This document shows, in pieces, positions 1-8,988 of a stretch of 45,000 bases of DNA. Both the position numbers and the translations under genes were made by a program. Numbering within the stretch: position 1 is the stretch's first letter; every line of letters begins with the position of its first letter. Source of the stretch: Alphaproteobacteria bacterium (GTDB lineage Bacteria > Pseudomonadota > Alphaproteobacteria > Caulobacterales > Maricaulaceae); the NCBI GenBank assembly GCA_024742735.1, contig JANSXV010000009.1:1-45000 (forward strand), written 5' to 3'. The notes under the pieces were generated by a model, which had not been told where the DNA came from, ran no database searches, and worked only from the letters and a program-made list of their open reading frames with translations.

Positions 1-141
1 CAGCAGCCGGTGCATTACGATTTCCGCGCCCGCCGCGACACGCCCAACGAGCTGCGCGCCTATTTCCGCAAGCTCGGCTGGCGCAAGGTCGTGGCCTTCC
101 AGACCCGCAACCCGCTGCACCGCGCGCACCAGGAACTGACC
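1..141. repeat. Terminal direct repeat (circular overlap), left copy
   Basis: Bases 1-141 match 44860-45000 with no mismatch found on direct comparison, in the same orientation. The Sat-CysC frame runs through the join without a break (159 codons before, 411 residues after), as expected if the window wraps round a 44,859-bp circle rather than holding a true duplication. Confidence 0.95.
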
Positions 142-1236
142 TTCCGCGCCGCCAAGGAGGTGCAGGCCAACCTCTTGATCCATCCCATCGTCGGTCTGAC
201 CAAGCCCGGCGATATCGACCATTTCACCCGCGTGCGCTGCTATGAGGCGGTGCTGGACCAGTACCCGTCCGCCACCACCACGATGAGCCTGCTGAATCTG
301 GCGATGCGCATGGCCGGCCCGCGCGAGGCGGTCTGGCACGGGCTGATCCGCAAGAACCACGGCTGCACCCATTTCATCGTCGGGCGCGACCATGCCGGCC
401 CGGGCAGCAACAGCGCGGGCGAGGATTTCTACGGCCCCTACGAGGCCCAGGATCTGTTCCGCGAGTACCAGGACGAGATGGGCATCGAAATGGTGCCCTT
501 CAAACACATGGTCTATGTCCAGGACCGCGCCCAGTACGAGCCCGCCGACGAGATCAAGGACAAGGACGACGTCACGATCCTGAACATCTCGGGCACCGAG
601 CTGCGCCGCCGTCTGTCCGAAGGGCTGGAGATCCCGGAATGGTTCTCCTTCCCGCAGGTGGTGGCCGAGCTGCGCCGCTCGCGCCCGCCGCGCGCGCAAC
701 AGGGCTTCACCGTCTTCTTCACCGGCTTTTCCGGCTCGGGCAAATCCACCATCGCCAACGCGCTCATGGTCAAGCTGATGGAGATGGGCGGGCGCCCCGT
801 CACGCTTCTGGATGGTGATTTGGTGCGGAAAAACCTCAGCTCCGAGCTGGGCTTTTCCAAGGAGCACCGGGACCTCAACATCCGCCGCATCGGCTATGTC
901 GCCAGTGAGATCACCAAGAATGGCGGCATCGCGATCTGTGCGCCGATCGCGCCCTATGCCACCACCCGGCGCGCGGTGCGCGAAGAGATCGAGCAGTTCG
1001 GCGCCTTCATGGAGGTCCATGTCGCGACCTCGATCGAGGAATGCGAACGCCGCGACCGCAAGGGGCTCTACAAGCTCGCGCGCGAAGGCAAGATCAAGGA
1101 ATTCACCGGCATCTCGGACCCCTATGACGTGCCCGAAACCCCTGAGCTGCGGCTCGACACCGAACAGGTCGAGGTCGATTACTGCGCCCAGCAGGTGCTG
1201 CTGAAGCTCGAGAGCATGGGGCTGATCGCGGCCTGA
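1..1236 (+). CDS. Bifunctional sulfate adenylyltransferase / adenylylsulfate kinase (C-terminal 411 residues; gene continues from 44383)
   Basis: This is the 3' part of a gene whose 5' part lies at 44383-44859 of the circle; joined, it encodes 570 residues, a normal length for the Sat-CysC fusion. It makes APS from sulfate and ATP, then phosphorylates APS to PAPS, the sulfuryl donor for sulfotransferases. The ATP sulfurylase part shows [11 protein letters not shown] near residue 34 of this segment (the QxRNPxHxxH nucleotide-binding motif) and [11 protein letters not shown] near residue 129. The APS kinase part begins near residue 230 with the P-loop GFSGSGKST (242-250) and the DGD/RKNL region. 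The reading frame is open from base 1. With three sulfotransferases on the same replicon, and no assimilatory sulfite/PAPS reductase seen, the PAPS is more likely used for polysaccharide sulfation than for cysteine synthesis (inference). Confidence 0.95.
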   Translation, partial: QQPVHYDFRARRDTPNELRAYFRKLGWRKVVAFQTRNPLHRAHQELTFRAAKEVQANLLIHPIVGLTKPGDIDHFTRVRCYEAVLDQYPSATTTMSLLNLAMRMAGPREAVWHGLIRKNHGCTHFIVGRDHAGPGSNSAGEDFYGPYEAQDLFREYQDEMGIEMVPFKHMVYVQDRAQYEPADEIKDKDDVTILNISGTELRRRLSEGLEIPEWFSFPQVVAELRRSRPPRAQQGFTVFFTGFSGSGKSTIANALMVKLMEMGGRPVTLLDGDLVRKNLSSELGFSKEHRDLNIRRIGYVASEITKNGGIAICAPIAPYATTRRAVREEIEQFGAFMEVHVATSIEECERRDRKGLYKLAREGKIKEFTGISDPYDVPETPELRLDTEQVEVDYCAQQVLLKLESMGLIAA

Positions 1237-1402
1237 GCGGCGCGCAGATGGGCCCCTTGGCGGATCGAAGCCCCGCCCTGGCGCCGGGGCTGACCATGCA
1301 GTTCGGAAACAATCCCTCCGCCGGGGGCTGTCTTTGCGGGACAGGGGCGCTATGCTTGCGCTGCTGGCCCGGTATGAGTGTGTCCCCGTGTGAGAGCCTG
1401 CC

Positions 1403-2383
1403 ATGACCGACCCCTCCGTCTCGCAGCGCGCTGCCGATACGTCCGAGCTGACGGTGATCATCGTCAGCTACAACACCCGTGCCCTGACGCTGAAATGCCT
1501 TGAGACGCTCTATGCCACGACCCGGCGGACGCGGTTTCACACGGTCGTCTTCGACAATGACAGCCAGGATGGCAGCGCCGAGGCCGTGGCGGAGGCCTTT
1601 CCCCAGGTGGAGCTGATACGGTCGCCCGAAAATCTGGGCTTCGCGAAGGCCAACAATGTCGTCGCGACCCGGGCCACCACCGAGTGGCTCTTGCTGCTCA
1701 ATCCCGACACGGAGGTCCATGAGGGCGCCGTCGACAGCCTGCTGGACTTCGCCAAGGCCCATCCCGAGGCCGGCATCACCGGCGGGCGGACGGTCTTTCC
1801 CGATGGCTCACTCAACGCCGCCTCCTGCTGGGCGCGGATGACGCCCTGGTCGATGACCTGCCAGGTGCTGGGGCTTGCCGCGGCCTTTCCCCGGTCCTCG
1901 CTCTTCAATCCCGAGGGCATGGGCGGCTGGGCGCGCGACAGCGAGCGCGCGGTCGATATCGTGGTCGGCTGCTTTCTGATGATCCCGCGCGCCCTGTGGG
2001 AGGAGCTGGGCGGGTTCAACCTGAAATATTTCATGTATGGCGAGGAAAGCGATCTGTGCCTGCGGGCGGCGCGCCTGGGCTACCGGCCGCGGATCACGCC
2101 GGAGGCCGAGATCATGCATCTGGTGGGCGCCTCGGCCGCCACCCGGTCGGACAAGGCAGTGCGGGTCGCCAAGGCGCGCACCACGCTGGTGCGCGACCAC
2201 TGGCCGGCCTGGCAGCAGCCCTATGCGCATCTGTGCTTCTGGCTCTGGATCGCCGGGCGCCGGACGGTGAGCGCGGCCCTGGCCCTGCTGCCGGGGCAGG
2301 CGCACAAGGAACGGGCGGCGCGCTGGAAAGCGATCTGGCAGGCGCGGCAGGACTGGATGGAAGGATATCACGATGCAGCCTGA
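1403..2383 (+). CDS. GT2 family glycosyltransferase (WbbL/rhamnosyltransferase-like)
   Basis: A 326-residue GT-A fold transferase. The N-terminal half has LTVIIVSYNTR (17-26), ENLGFAKANN (76-85) and the metal/nucleotide-sugar site LLLLNPDTE (96-104), all typical of the WbbL-like GT2 subgroup that often transfers deoxyhexoses. Further on, GEESDLCLRAARLGYR is the usual acceptor-side ED motif. No membrane segment is obvious, so it should act on the cytoplasmic face of the membrane, adding a sugar to a lipid-linked repeat unit. It lies 166 bp downstream of sat-cysC and overlaps the next gene by 11 bp, suggesting one transcript. Donor and linkage cannot be read from sequence; fucose, galactose or a uronic acid are all supplied by plasmid enzymes. 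Confidence 0.88.
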   Translation: MTDPSVSQRAADTSELTVIIVSYNTRALTLKCLETLYATTRRTRFHTVVFDNDSQDGSAEAVAEAFPQVELIRSPENLGFAKANNVVATRATTEWLLLLNPDTEVHEGAVDSLLDFAKAHPEAGITGGRTVFPDGSLNAASCWARMTPWSMTCQVLGLAAAFPRSSLFNPEGMGGWARDSERAVDIVVGCFLMIPRALWEELGGFNLKYFMYGEESDLCLRAARLGYRPRITPEAEIMHLVGASAATRSDKAVRVAKARTTLVRDHWPAWQQPYAHLCFWLWIAGRRTVSAALALLPGQAHKERAARWKAIWQARQDWMEGYHDAA

Positions 2384-4244
2384 GGCCCCCGCCCACAAGT
2401 CCCGCCTGAGCGGCCCGGCCCGCGCCCTGCGGCTGCTGGGATCAATGTTCGATCCGCGCGCCTGGGCGCATATGCTCAAGATCGTCAATTACTACAACTA
2501 TTCCCATGTCCAGCCGATGCGCCAGCTGCGCCCCGGCCCCGGCGGCGCCATCAGCCCGAACGCGTTCTTCTCCTATCCCGAGCGGATCGAGATCGGCGAC
2601 CGGGTCCGGATCTCGGCCCGCTGCCATATCTGGGCGGGTCCGTCGCGCGGGCGCATCGTGCTGTCCGACGATGTGCTGATTGCGCCGGAAGTGATGATGA
2701 CCGCGGCAAACTACCGGTTCAACGACGGCCAGCCGGTCAATGACCAGCCCATGGACGAGGCCGACATCATCGTCGGAAAGGATGTCTGGATCGGCTATGG
2801 CGCGGTGATCCTGCCCGGCGCCCGGATCGGCGCGGGCGCGATCATCGGCGCGGGCACGGTGGTGCGCGGCACGGTGGAACCCTTTGCCATCATCTCGGCC
2901 TCCGAGGCCAGCCGCCCGGTGGGGCGCCGGGTGCTGGCCGGTGCCGCCGTGACCCTGGATGCGGGCGCCAACCCGGCGGTGGCCGAGATCGTCGCCCGTG
3001 AGACGCCCCAGATCGCCGCCGCGCGCCGGGCCGGGCCGCTCGATGCCTCGGGCATCGACAGTTTCGATCTGATGACCCTGCGCGCGGCCATCGAATCCGC
3101 CACCGGGCTGCGGGTGTCCGATGCCGAATGGGGCGGGCTCGGCAGCCTCGACGATATCGCCCGGCTGCCGTCGCTGGCGGGGGCTGTGGCGGGGACAGGT
3201 ACCCTCCCGCCCCCGGCGCCCGGGCCGGCCATCGTCGCGCCCCCGCCACAAAACCTGTCACAGACCCAGCCGCAACCGCAGCCGCTCGCCCAGGCGGCCG
3301 CCATCGCCCCGCCCTCCGGAGCCATCGATCCGCCGCCGCCGCCGCCGGAGATCCCACAGGACCGCTTCACGCAGCTGACCCACGATCTGCCCGCCGGCAT
3401 GCCGGCGTCGATGGTCGAAAGCCGCCGCCCGGGCCATCTGCACCGCCGCCACCTGCTGGAGATGCCGAAGATGGCGCTGGCGGGGATGGGCGAGCCCTGG
3501 CTGTTCCGCGAGCTCGGCGATCTGCACTGGATGCTGATCCTCGATTTCCTGCAGCGCGCCTCCAGCCAGGTGACCGACGATCAGGGCGACCGGCTCTATG
3601 CCACGATCACCCGTTGCAAGATCGACTTCACGCCCAGTCTGTTCGCGTTCAAGGAAAACACGCCGCTCGACATCCGCTCCCATCTGGAGCGCTACGGCGC
3701 GGCGGTGTTTTTCTCCCAGAACGCGTTCGAGGGCATGCCGGGCATATCGGGCCACGCGACGGTCATGTCGACCTTTGCCAAATACGGCGAGCGCGGCAAG
3801 AACACCTCGCTGGTCAAGGGCACGCCGCCGCTGCCGATCCCCGAGGCGGTGCCGCCGATGGAGAAGATCTCCGAGTTCGGCTATGCCTACCGTGCGCGCC
3901 GCGCCGAGCCGCCCTATGACACCGTGCTCTACGAAACCGAATACGAGATCCAGGCCCCCCATGACATCAACGGGGTGGGACTGCTCTATTCGGCGGCCTA
4001 TCCGATGATCTACGATCTCTGCCTGGAGCGGTTCGAGGGCAAGGGCTTCCTGCGGGAGCACTCCACCCAGTCCAAGGATCTGTTCTACTTCGCCAATTCC
4101 GAACCTTCCGAGACGCTGCTTTTCCGCGTCCATGAGCGCGAGGATCTGGGCGGGGGGCGGATCCGCCATGTCTGTTCGCTGTCGCGGAAATCCGATGGCG
4201 CGCGGATGGGCGAGATGACCGGCATCAAGATCAATGTCGCCTGA
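2373..4244 (+). CDS. Fusion protein: hexapeptide-repeat acyltransferase - acyl carrier protein - LnmK-like acyltransferase/decarboxylase
   Basis: A 623-residue three-part protein. Residues about 60-185 are a left-handed beta-helix acyltransferase of the sugar O-acetyltransferase type (RIEIGDRVRI, DVWIGYGAVILPGARIGAGAIIGAGTVV spread over 136-164). Residues about 222-270 look like an acyl carrier protein: ASGIDSFDLMTL places Ser230 where the phosphopantetheine serine normally sits, followed by the expected amphipathic helices. A Pro/Gln-rich linker (275-330) leads to a C-terminal ~290-residue domain (331-623) that resembles the LnmK / Pnap_2097 family of double-hotdog enzymes; LnmK of leinamycin biosynthesis loads methylmalonyl onto an ACP and decarboxylates it. 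Inference: the LnmK part charges the tethered ACP and the beta-helix part passes the acyl group to the polysaccharide. The start has AAGGA about 8 bp upstream. The genes on both sides are GT2 transferases with overlapping ends. Confidence 0.72.
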   Translation: MQPEAPAHKSRLSGPARALRLLGSMFDPRAWAHMLKIVNYYNYSHVQPMRQLRPGPGGAISPNAFFSYPERIEIGDRVRISARCHIWAGPSRGRIVLSDDVLIAPEVMMTAANYRFNDGQPVNDQPMDEADIIVGKDVWIGYGAVILPGARIGAGAIIGAGTVVRGTVEPFAIISASEASRPVGRRVLAGAAVTLDAGANPAVAEIVARETPQIAAARRAGPLDASGIDSFDLMTLRAAIESATGLRVSDAEWGGLGSLDDIARLPSLAGAVAGTGTLPPPAPGPAIVAPPPQNLSQTQPQPQPLAQAAAIAPPSGAIDPPPPPPEIPQDRFTQLTHDLPAGMPASMVESRRPGHLHRRHLLEMPKMALAGMGEPWLFRELGDLHWMLILDFLQRASSQVTDDQGDRLYATITRCKIDFTPSLFAFKENTPLDIRSHLERYGAAVFFSQNAFEGMPGISGHATVMSTFAKYGERGKNTSLVKGTPPLPIPEAVPPMEKISEFGYAYRARRAEPPYDTVLYETEYEIQAPHDINGVGLLYSAAYPMIYDLCLERFEGKGFLREHSTQSKDLFYFANSEPSETLLFRVHEREDLGGGRIRHVCSLSRKSDGARMGEMTGIKINVA

Positions 4245-4254
4245 GGCCGCGGCG

Positions 4255-5127
4255 ATGACCCTGCCCCGCGCTGCCGTCATCATCCCGCATTACAACGATC
4301 TGGAACGGCTCGGGAAATGCCTCGATGCGCTGGCGCCGCAGGTGGCCGCGGCGGGCGATGCGGTCGAGGTGATCGTGGCCGACAATGGCTCGCCCTGCGA
4401 CATGGGTCCGGTTCAGGCCGCGTATCCCTGGGTGCGCCTCGTCACCGAGACCGAGAAGGGGGCGGGCCCCGCGCGCAATCGCGGTGTCGCGACAAGCCGC
4501 GCGCCCTGGCTGTGTTTCATCGATTCCGATTGCATCCCGGAGCCGGGCTGGCTGGCCATGGCGCTTGCGCTGGCCGGCAGCGCCGATGTCATCGGCGGGC
4601 GGGTCGATACGTTCGACGAGACCCCGCATCCACGCTCGGCCGCGGAGGCGTTCGAGACGGTCTATGCTTTTCACCAGAAGCATTACGTCGAGAACCGGGG
4701 CTTTTCGGTCACCGCCAACATGCTGACCGCGCGCGCGGTGTTCGAGGATGTGGGCGGGTTCCGCAACGGCTATCCGGAGGATATCGACTGGTGCCACCGG
4801 GCGCGCGCGAAGGGCTACGCGCTGGTCTATGCCGACGACCTGGCGGTGGCGCATCCCACGCGGCAGGACTGGCCGGCTATGGCGCGCAAGATGCGCCGGC
4901 TGACCGCCGAGCGGTTGACGCTCTTCGGCACCGGGCCGAAACGGCGGCTGCTCTGGGCGGTGCGCGCGCTCCTGGTGCCGGGCTATGCGCTGGTCCAGGC
5001 GCCCCAGGCGCTGCGCCATCCCGGGCTCAGCGCGCGTGAACGGCTGTCGGCGCTGGCCATGCTGGCGCGGATCACCGGGCTGCGCATGGTCTGGATGTGG
5101 CGCCAGGCCCTCGGTCTGCCGATCTGA
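4255..5127 (+). CDS. GT2 family glycosyltransferase
   Basis: A 290-residue GT-A transferase. It has AAVIIPHYND (6-15) at the start of the Rossmann-like fold, VIVADNGS, GAGPARNRG (69-77) and the DxD-type metal site FIDSDCIPEPGW (88-99). The acceptor-side motif is GYPEDIDWCHRARAKGY. The C-terminal ~60 residues are hydrophobic and basic, consistent with peripheral membrane binding. The ATG at 4255 is preferred because GAGG lies 8 bp upstream; an in-frame ATG at 4234 would add seven residues and overlap the previous gene by 11 bp. As last gene of the sat-cysC/GT/fusion/GT run it probably adds another sugar to the lipid-linked repeat unit. The sugar specificity is not readable. Confidence 0.88.
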   Translation: MTLPRAAVIIPHYNDLERLGKCLDALAPQVAAAGDAVEVIVADNGSPCDMGPVQAAYPWVRLVTETEKGAGPARNRGVATSRAPWLCFIDSDCIPEPGWLAMALALAGSADVIGGRVDTFDETPHPRSAAEAFETVYAFHQKHYVENRGFSVTANMLTARAVFEDVGGFRNGYPEDIDWCHRARAKGYALVYADDLAVAHPTRQDWPAMARKMRRLTAERLTLFGTGPKRRLLWAVRALLVPGYALVQAPQALRHPGLSARERLSALAMLARITGLRMVWMWRQALGLPI

Positions 5128-5225
5128 GGGCGGCCCCGCTCCTTGACCTTGCCTCAAAACCCCCGATCCCGTCATATGCCGCCAGTTGATTGTTCCGGAT
5201 TCAGCAACGAAGGAATTTATGACCC

Positions 5226-5999
5226 ATGAACCGTTTTATCCTTCCCGCCTTTCTCGCTGTGACGACCCTTTTTGCCCTTGCGGCGCTTCGGCCGGCTGAG
5301 GCCGCCACCTTCCGCGTCTCCGAGACCTACCGTTTCGAGCTGTTCAATTTCAGCTTTGACGAGAATTTCTGGGCCGGAAGCTTTCCCGATCTCACCGATG
5401 CCGCGACCCCGGTGCCGATCGAACGCGTCACCATGAGCTTTCGGGCCGACTATCTCAGCCCGGTCGCCACGGCGCTGAAATTCCGCCCGAACGCCGCAGT
5501 CGAGATCGCCTTTCTCGATTTCGAGATGGTGACCCGCGATGTGCCCGGCCTGTCGGTGGCGCAAACCCTGGGCCTGGCCGATCTGACCTCTCCGCAGTTC
5601 GTGGTGAGGCCGGACCGGGATGGCAAAACGGTGCTGGTGCTCGGCGGTACGCTCACCGGGGGCGGCGTCAGCCACAGGTTCGGCGCCAGACTGCCCGATC
5701 TGGAGCTCCTGGCCCGGGGCAGCGAGGGGCTGGGCGCCACGTTCTCGGTATTCTTCGACAGTCTGAAGTCCTTCGATGCGCCGGACTATATTGTGCGCGG
5801 CAACCGCGTCGACCTGGTCGGCGGCGTGCAGCAAGAGACGTGGCAAACCACGCTGCTGTCCCAGAGCGCTGTCCCCGCCCCGGTGCCGCTGCCCGCGGCC
5901 GGGCTGATGCTGGCCGGCGCGCTGGCGGGGCTGGGTGCCGCGGCCGCCCGGCGGACCCGGGCGCCGCTGACGGCCTGCCCTACAGGGGAAGATCGCTGA
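5226..5999 (+). CDS. VPLPA-CTERM surface protein
   Basis: A 257-residue predicted exported protein. It has an N-terminal signal peptide (MNRFILPAFLAVTTLFALAAL, cleavage probably after AEA), a beta-rich body without recognised catalytic motif, and a C-terminal sorting signal: VPLPAAG at 220-226, a short hydrophobic segment, then RR. VPLPA-CTERM signals are known from Rhodobacteraceae, where a dedicated exosortase processes them; such proteins tend to accompany polysaccharide genes. The tail after RR is longer than usual (about 17 residues) and its last 20 bp overlap the 3' end of the opposing beta-helix gene, so the extension may be recent read-through into that gene. GAAGGA lies about 10 bp before the start. 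The function of the mature domain is unknown. Confidence 0.8.
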   Translation: MNRFILPAFLAVTTLFALAALRPAEAATFRVSETYRFELFNFSFDENFWAGSFPDLTDAATPVPIERVTMSFRADYLSPVATALKFRPNAAVEIAFLDFEMVTRDVPGLSVAQTLGLADLTSPQFVVRPDRDGKTVLVLGGTLTGGGVSHRFGARLPDLELLARGSEGLGATFSVFFDSLKSFDAPDYIVRGNRVDLVGGVQQETWQTTLLSQSAVPAPVPLPAAGLMLAGALAGLGAAAARRTRAPLTACPTGEDR

Positions 6000-8697
6000 T
6001 CCAGCCGTCCGGTTCAGGGTCGAACTGGAACCTGTCCATCTGGACCTCCGCATCGAGAGACCAGGGGTCACTGCCGAGCCGCAGGTCCGAGATCGTGCCG
6101 TCGAAATAGCCCGTCCAGGCGCCGCCGATCATCCATTGCGACGCCCCGCTGCCATCCTGCCGGGTCAGTTGGACATCGTCCTCGGTGCTTGAGAACACCA
6201 GGACATCGTCGACGATCAGCTGCACCAGGTCGGTCTCTTCGTTGACATGGGCCATGATCTCATGCCGGTCGGTGTCGTTCAGGCCCAGATCGTCGATCCT
6301 GTATTGCTTGAAACTGCCATCGGCGAGACCGACCCGCAGGCTGAGCCCGTCATCCTTGGCGTCGATCGCGATGTTGTGGTGGTTCCAGATCAGCCGCGCA
6401 TAGGACCCATCTGCGATGTCGCGCTGATAGGCGAAACTCACCGTTGTTTGGGCCTCCAGCGCGGTGGCCGCACCGCCATCGAGAAAGGCCCAGCCGTCCC
6501 GCCCGGCGAGTTCCAGCGATCCGTCGGCGGCGTCGAACAGTGCCCCGCCCCAGAGCGTCAGGGCCTCCGGATCCTCCGCCAGCGCCTCGGCAAGATCGAA
6601 ATCGAACGCCATGGGGCGGGGCGGCGGGCCGAGCGGTGCCTCCGGGGTCGGTGTGTCGCGATCGAGCGACGCAAACTGGTTTTCATTGGCGCTCAGGCGC
6701 AACTCTCCGATCTGACCGGTAAAGCCGATCCCGGCCTTGAACGGGTCGCCGAGGATCATTCCGCGGCCCTCGATCCCGCCGATATGCCCGGCCACCGGTG
6801 CTTCGTCCTGGACGACCCCGTCGATGCTCAGGCGCAGCATCCCGCCGGAGAACTGGACCGAGATATCGGCCCAGTCCCCGTCGCGCAGCGCATCCTCGGC
6901 GCGCAAAACGGTTTGCTTCTCGCCCTCCGGCGAGAGGCGGAAGGTGAGGCTGCCATCGGGTCTCACGGCCATCGAGAAGGCCGTGTGCACGCGCAGAACC
7001 TCTCCGGCCCCGCTTGCCCAGTCTGCCGAATAGAGGCTGAGATCGAGCCGGAAATCCTCCGCCCCGGCGAGGGCCGCGACGGCGTCCGGCGCGATTTTGG
7101 CCTTGTCGGCATGATCGTCGAAAACGAACAGGCCCGTGCCGGTGCTGTAGGCGCCCTTGAACACCACCGGCAGGTCACCATCGGCACTCAGCTCGAACAG
7201 CTCCGGTTGCAGGACCTCGACCCGTGTCGTCGTGCGGTCGATGCTGCCATCGGGGGCGGTCACGGTCAGCGTGACCGTGTAGAGGCCCGGGGCGCTGTAG
7301 CTGTAGCTCGCGTCCGGTCCGGTGGCGGTCTGGCCGTTTCCGAAATCCCAGTGATAGAGCGCATCGGCGCCCAGCGGGCCGTCGGGCCCGGCGCTGAATT
7401 CCGACGAGAAATCGAAGCGCGCCCAGTTATCCTCGGTGCGTTCGCTCTGGATCAGGGCGGTCAGCACCTCCGGGGTGGGGTCATAGGCGAGCACCGGCGC
7501 CCCCTTGCCCTCCAGGTCGAGCGGGCTGTCCGGGCGCAGCTGGATATTGGCCAGATCGCTGCGCGTGCCCTCGGCGGGATTGATGAAGACATCGCCATAC
7601 CAGCCCGGCGCGTCGCGGTCCTCGTCCTGGACGAAGAGATTGCCGTCGATCTGCCAGTCGGACCCTTCCAGCGCCCAGCCTTCGGGTTCGTTGAAGGTCG
7701 AGATGCCCGAAACGATATTGTCGAGGATCGTGACCCCGGTGCTGGTGCCGTCCAGTTCGATGCGCGGATTGGCCAGGATCCCGTCGATACCCGGCGCATC
7801 CTCGCGCAGGATGGTATTGTTTGCGATCAGCAGCCCGTCATAGGGCCCGCCCTTGATCCCGTGCTTGTGGGCGTTGACGATCACGTTGCCGGTGATCTGG
7901 ACATTCTTGTATTCCATGTCCGCCATCCCGTCCTCGGTGACGGCGCGGTTGGACATGAAGATCGACTGGGTGTGCAGGTCGCCCTCGCCCAGCACCATGA
8001 CATTGTCGCGGATGATGATGTTCTCGGTCTGGGTCTTGGTGTTGTCGGTCCAGAACTGGATCATGTCGCGATGGTCGCTCGCATCCGGCGGCGCATCGAA
8101 ATCATGCATGTAGTTCTTTTCGATCAGCAGGTTCCTGGCCTCGGCGACGTTGAGATGGTCCATCCGCTGGTTGTGAAACTCGTTGCCGCTGACGATCCCG
8201 TCGCGGATCTGGCTGATCTGCAACCCGCGGGCGAAGCCTTCGAATTCGTTGTTCTCCACGGTCAGCCCGTCGACATTGCGCACATGCAGGCCCCGGCCAT
8301 TGCCGTAGCCCGGCGTGCCGTTGACGGTGTCGGGATCGGCCCCGATGGCGCGGTCGCCGTCGAAATGGCTGTCGCGGATCGTGACATCGGCGCTGTTGCG
8401 GACCGCAAAGGGCGAGGTGTGCAACCAGTGATCGCCCTGGGTATAGGTGTAATCGAAGGTGATGCCTTCGAATGTCAGCCCCTGCACACCGCCCAGGGAC
8501 ATGCCGGTCAGAACGGCGGGGGCGTCGGGGTCGGCCGAGCGGATGGTGACCGGCGTGTCGAAGCCGATCCCGTCCTGCCGGCTGATCTCGAGCCGGTCAT
8601 AGGTTCCGGGTGCGAGCTCTATGACATCGCCGTCTGTCGCTGTCTGGAGCGCAGTGCGAAGCTCGTCCGTGGACGAGACCGAAAATACCTGAAACAT
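5980..8697 (-). CDS. Large right-handed beta-helix protein with PKD and LamG-like domains
   Basis: A 905-residue protein starting at MFQVFSVSS; a 24-codon upstream extension looks less protein-like. Residues 1-400 form a parallel beta-helix of the pectate-lyase/chondroitinase type, with the opening APGTY and repeated NV/NT turns. It contains SDHRDMIQFW (207-216) and HTQSIF (242-247), shared with the beta-helix protein at 40781-43099. Residues 425-497 form a PKD domain (YHWDFGNGQTATG, followed by PGLYTVTLTVT). Residues 500-905 hold two concanavalin/LamG-like regions. There is no signal peptide, as in type I-secreted beta-helix enzymes, but no RTX repeats are present, so the export route is unclear. 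Likely a secreted polysaccharide lyase, hydrolase or epimerase, or a glycan-binding scaffold, acting on the plasmid-encoded polymer (inference). Its 3' end overlaps the VPLPA gene by 20 bp. Confidence 0.82.
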   Translation of the reverse strand: MFQVFSVSSTDELRTALQTATDGDVIELAPGTYDRLEISRQDGIGFDTPVTIRSADPDAPAVLTGMSLGGVQGLTFEGITFDYTYTQGDHWLHTSPFAVRNSADVTIRDSHFDGDRAIGADPDTVNGTPGYGNGRGLHVRNVDGLTVENNEFEGFARGLQISQIRDGIVSGNEFHNQRMDHLNVAEARNLLIEKNYMHDFDAPPDASDHRDMIQFWTDNTKTQTENIIIRDNVMVLGEGDLHTQSIFMSNRAVTEDGMADMEYKNVQITGNVIVNAHKHGIKGGPYDGLLIANNTILREDAPGIDGILANPRIELDGTSTGVTILDNIVSGISTFNEPEGWALEGSDWQIDGNLFVQDEDRDAPGWYGDVFINPAEGTRSDLANIQLRPDSPLDLEGKGAPVLAYDPTPEVLTALIQSERTEDNWARFDFSSEFSAGPDGPLGADALYHWDFGNGQTATGPDASYSYSAPGLYTVTLTVTAPDGSIDRTTTRVEVLQPELFELSADGDLPVVFKGAYSTGTGLFVFDDHADKAKIAPDAVAALAGAEDFRLDLSLYSADWASGAGEVLRVHTAFSMAVRPDGSLTFRLSPEGEKQTVLRAEDALRDGDWADISVQFSGGMLRLSIDGVVQDEAPVAGHIGGIEGRGMILGDPFKAGIGFTGQIGELRLSANENQFASLDRDTPTPEAPLGPPPRPMAFDFDLAEALAEDPEALTLWGGALFDAADGSLELAGRDGWAFLDGGAATALEAQTTVSFAYQRDIADGSYARLIWNHHNIAIDAKDDGLSLRVGLADGSFKQYRIDDLGLNDTDRHEIMAHVNEETDLVQLIVDDVLVFSSTEDDVQLTRQDGSGASQWMIGGAWTGYFDGTISDLRLGSDPWSLDAEVQMDRFQFDPEPDGWISDLPL

Positions 8698-8988
8698 TGC
8701 AGCGCCATCTTTGGGACATGCAGTCTCATTGCGTGTCCGGCGCCCCCACAGCAGCGCGACCGGTATCACCGGGGTCTTTTTGAAAAGATTAACGGCCGCG
8801 CCGGAGCATCCCGTAACGGGTATGAAAATTCATCAGATTTTCCAGAACTTTCCCGCCGAAGGGCCGGCCCGGCGCTGCGGGCGAACCCCTTGGCCCGGTC
8901 CTGGGCGCCGGGGGCGCGCGGCCCCCTAATGGGCGGTTAACTGCGGTGAGAGCACTGTGCGGCCCGATCGCGAGAAGGGGAACTGGCC
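8698..8988. promoter_or_regulatory. Divergent intergenic region between beta-helix and SGNH/LamG genes
   Basis: 291 bp between two divergently transcribed genes for large extracellular proteins. It must hold both promoters. The stretch around 8775-8850 is distinctly richer in A/T than its surroundings and includes TTTTTGAAAAGATTAA and a TATGAAAATTCATC stretch; no clean -35/-10 pair could be assigned. The 3' part (8870-8940) is again very GC-rich. No gene is seen. Confidence 0.4.

Noticed and set aside
6247-8940. Long plus-strand open frame of ~897 codons opposite the beta-helix/PKD gene
   Set aside because: Composition is Arg/Gly/Asp/His-rich with no domain character, as expected for the antisense of a GC-rich gene; the minus-strand protein has clear domains.
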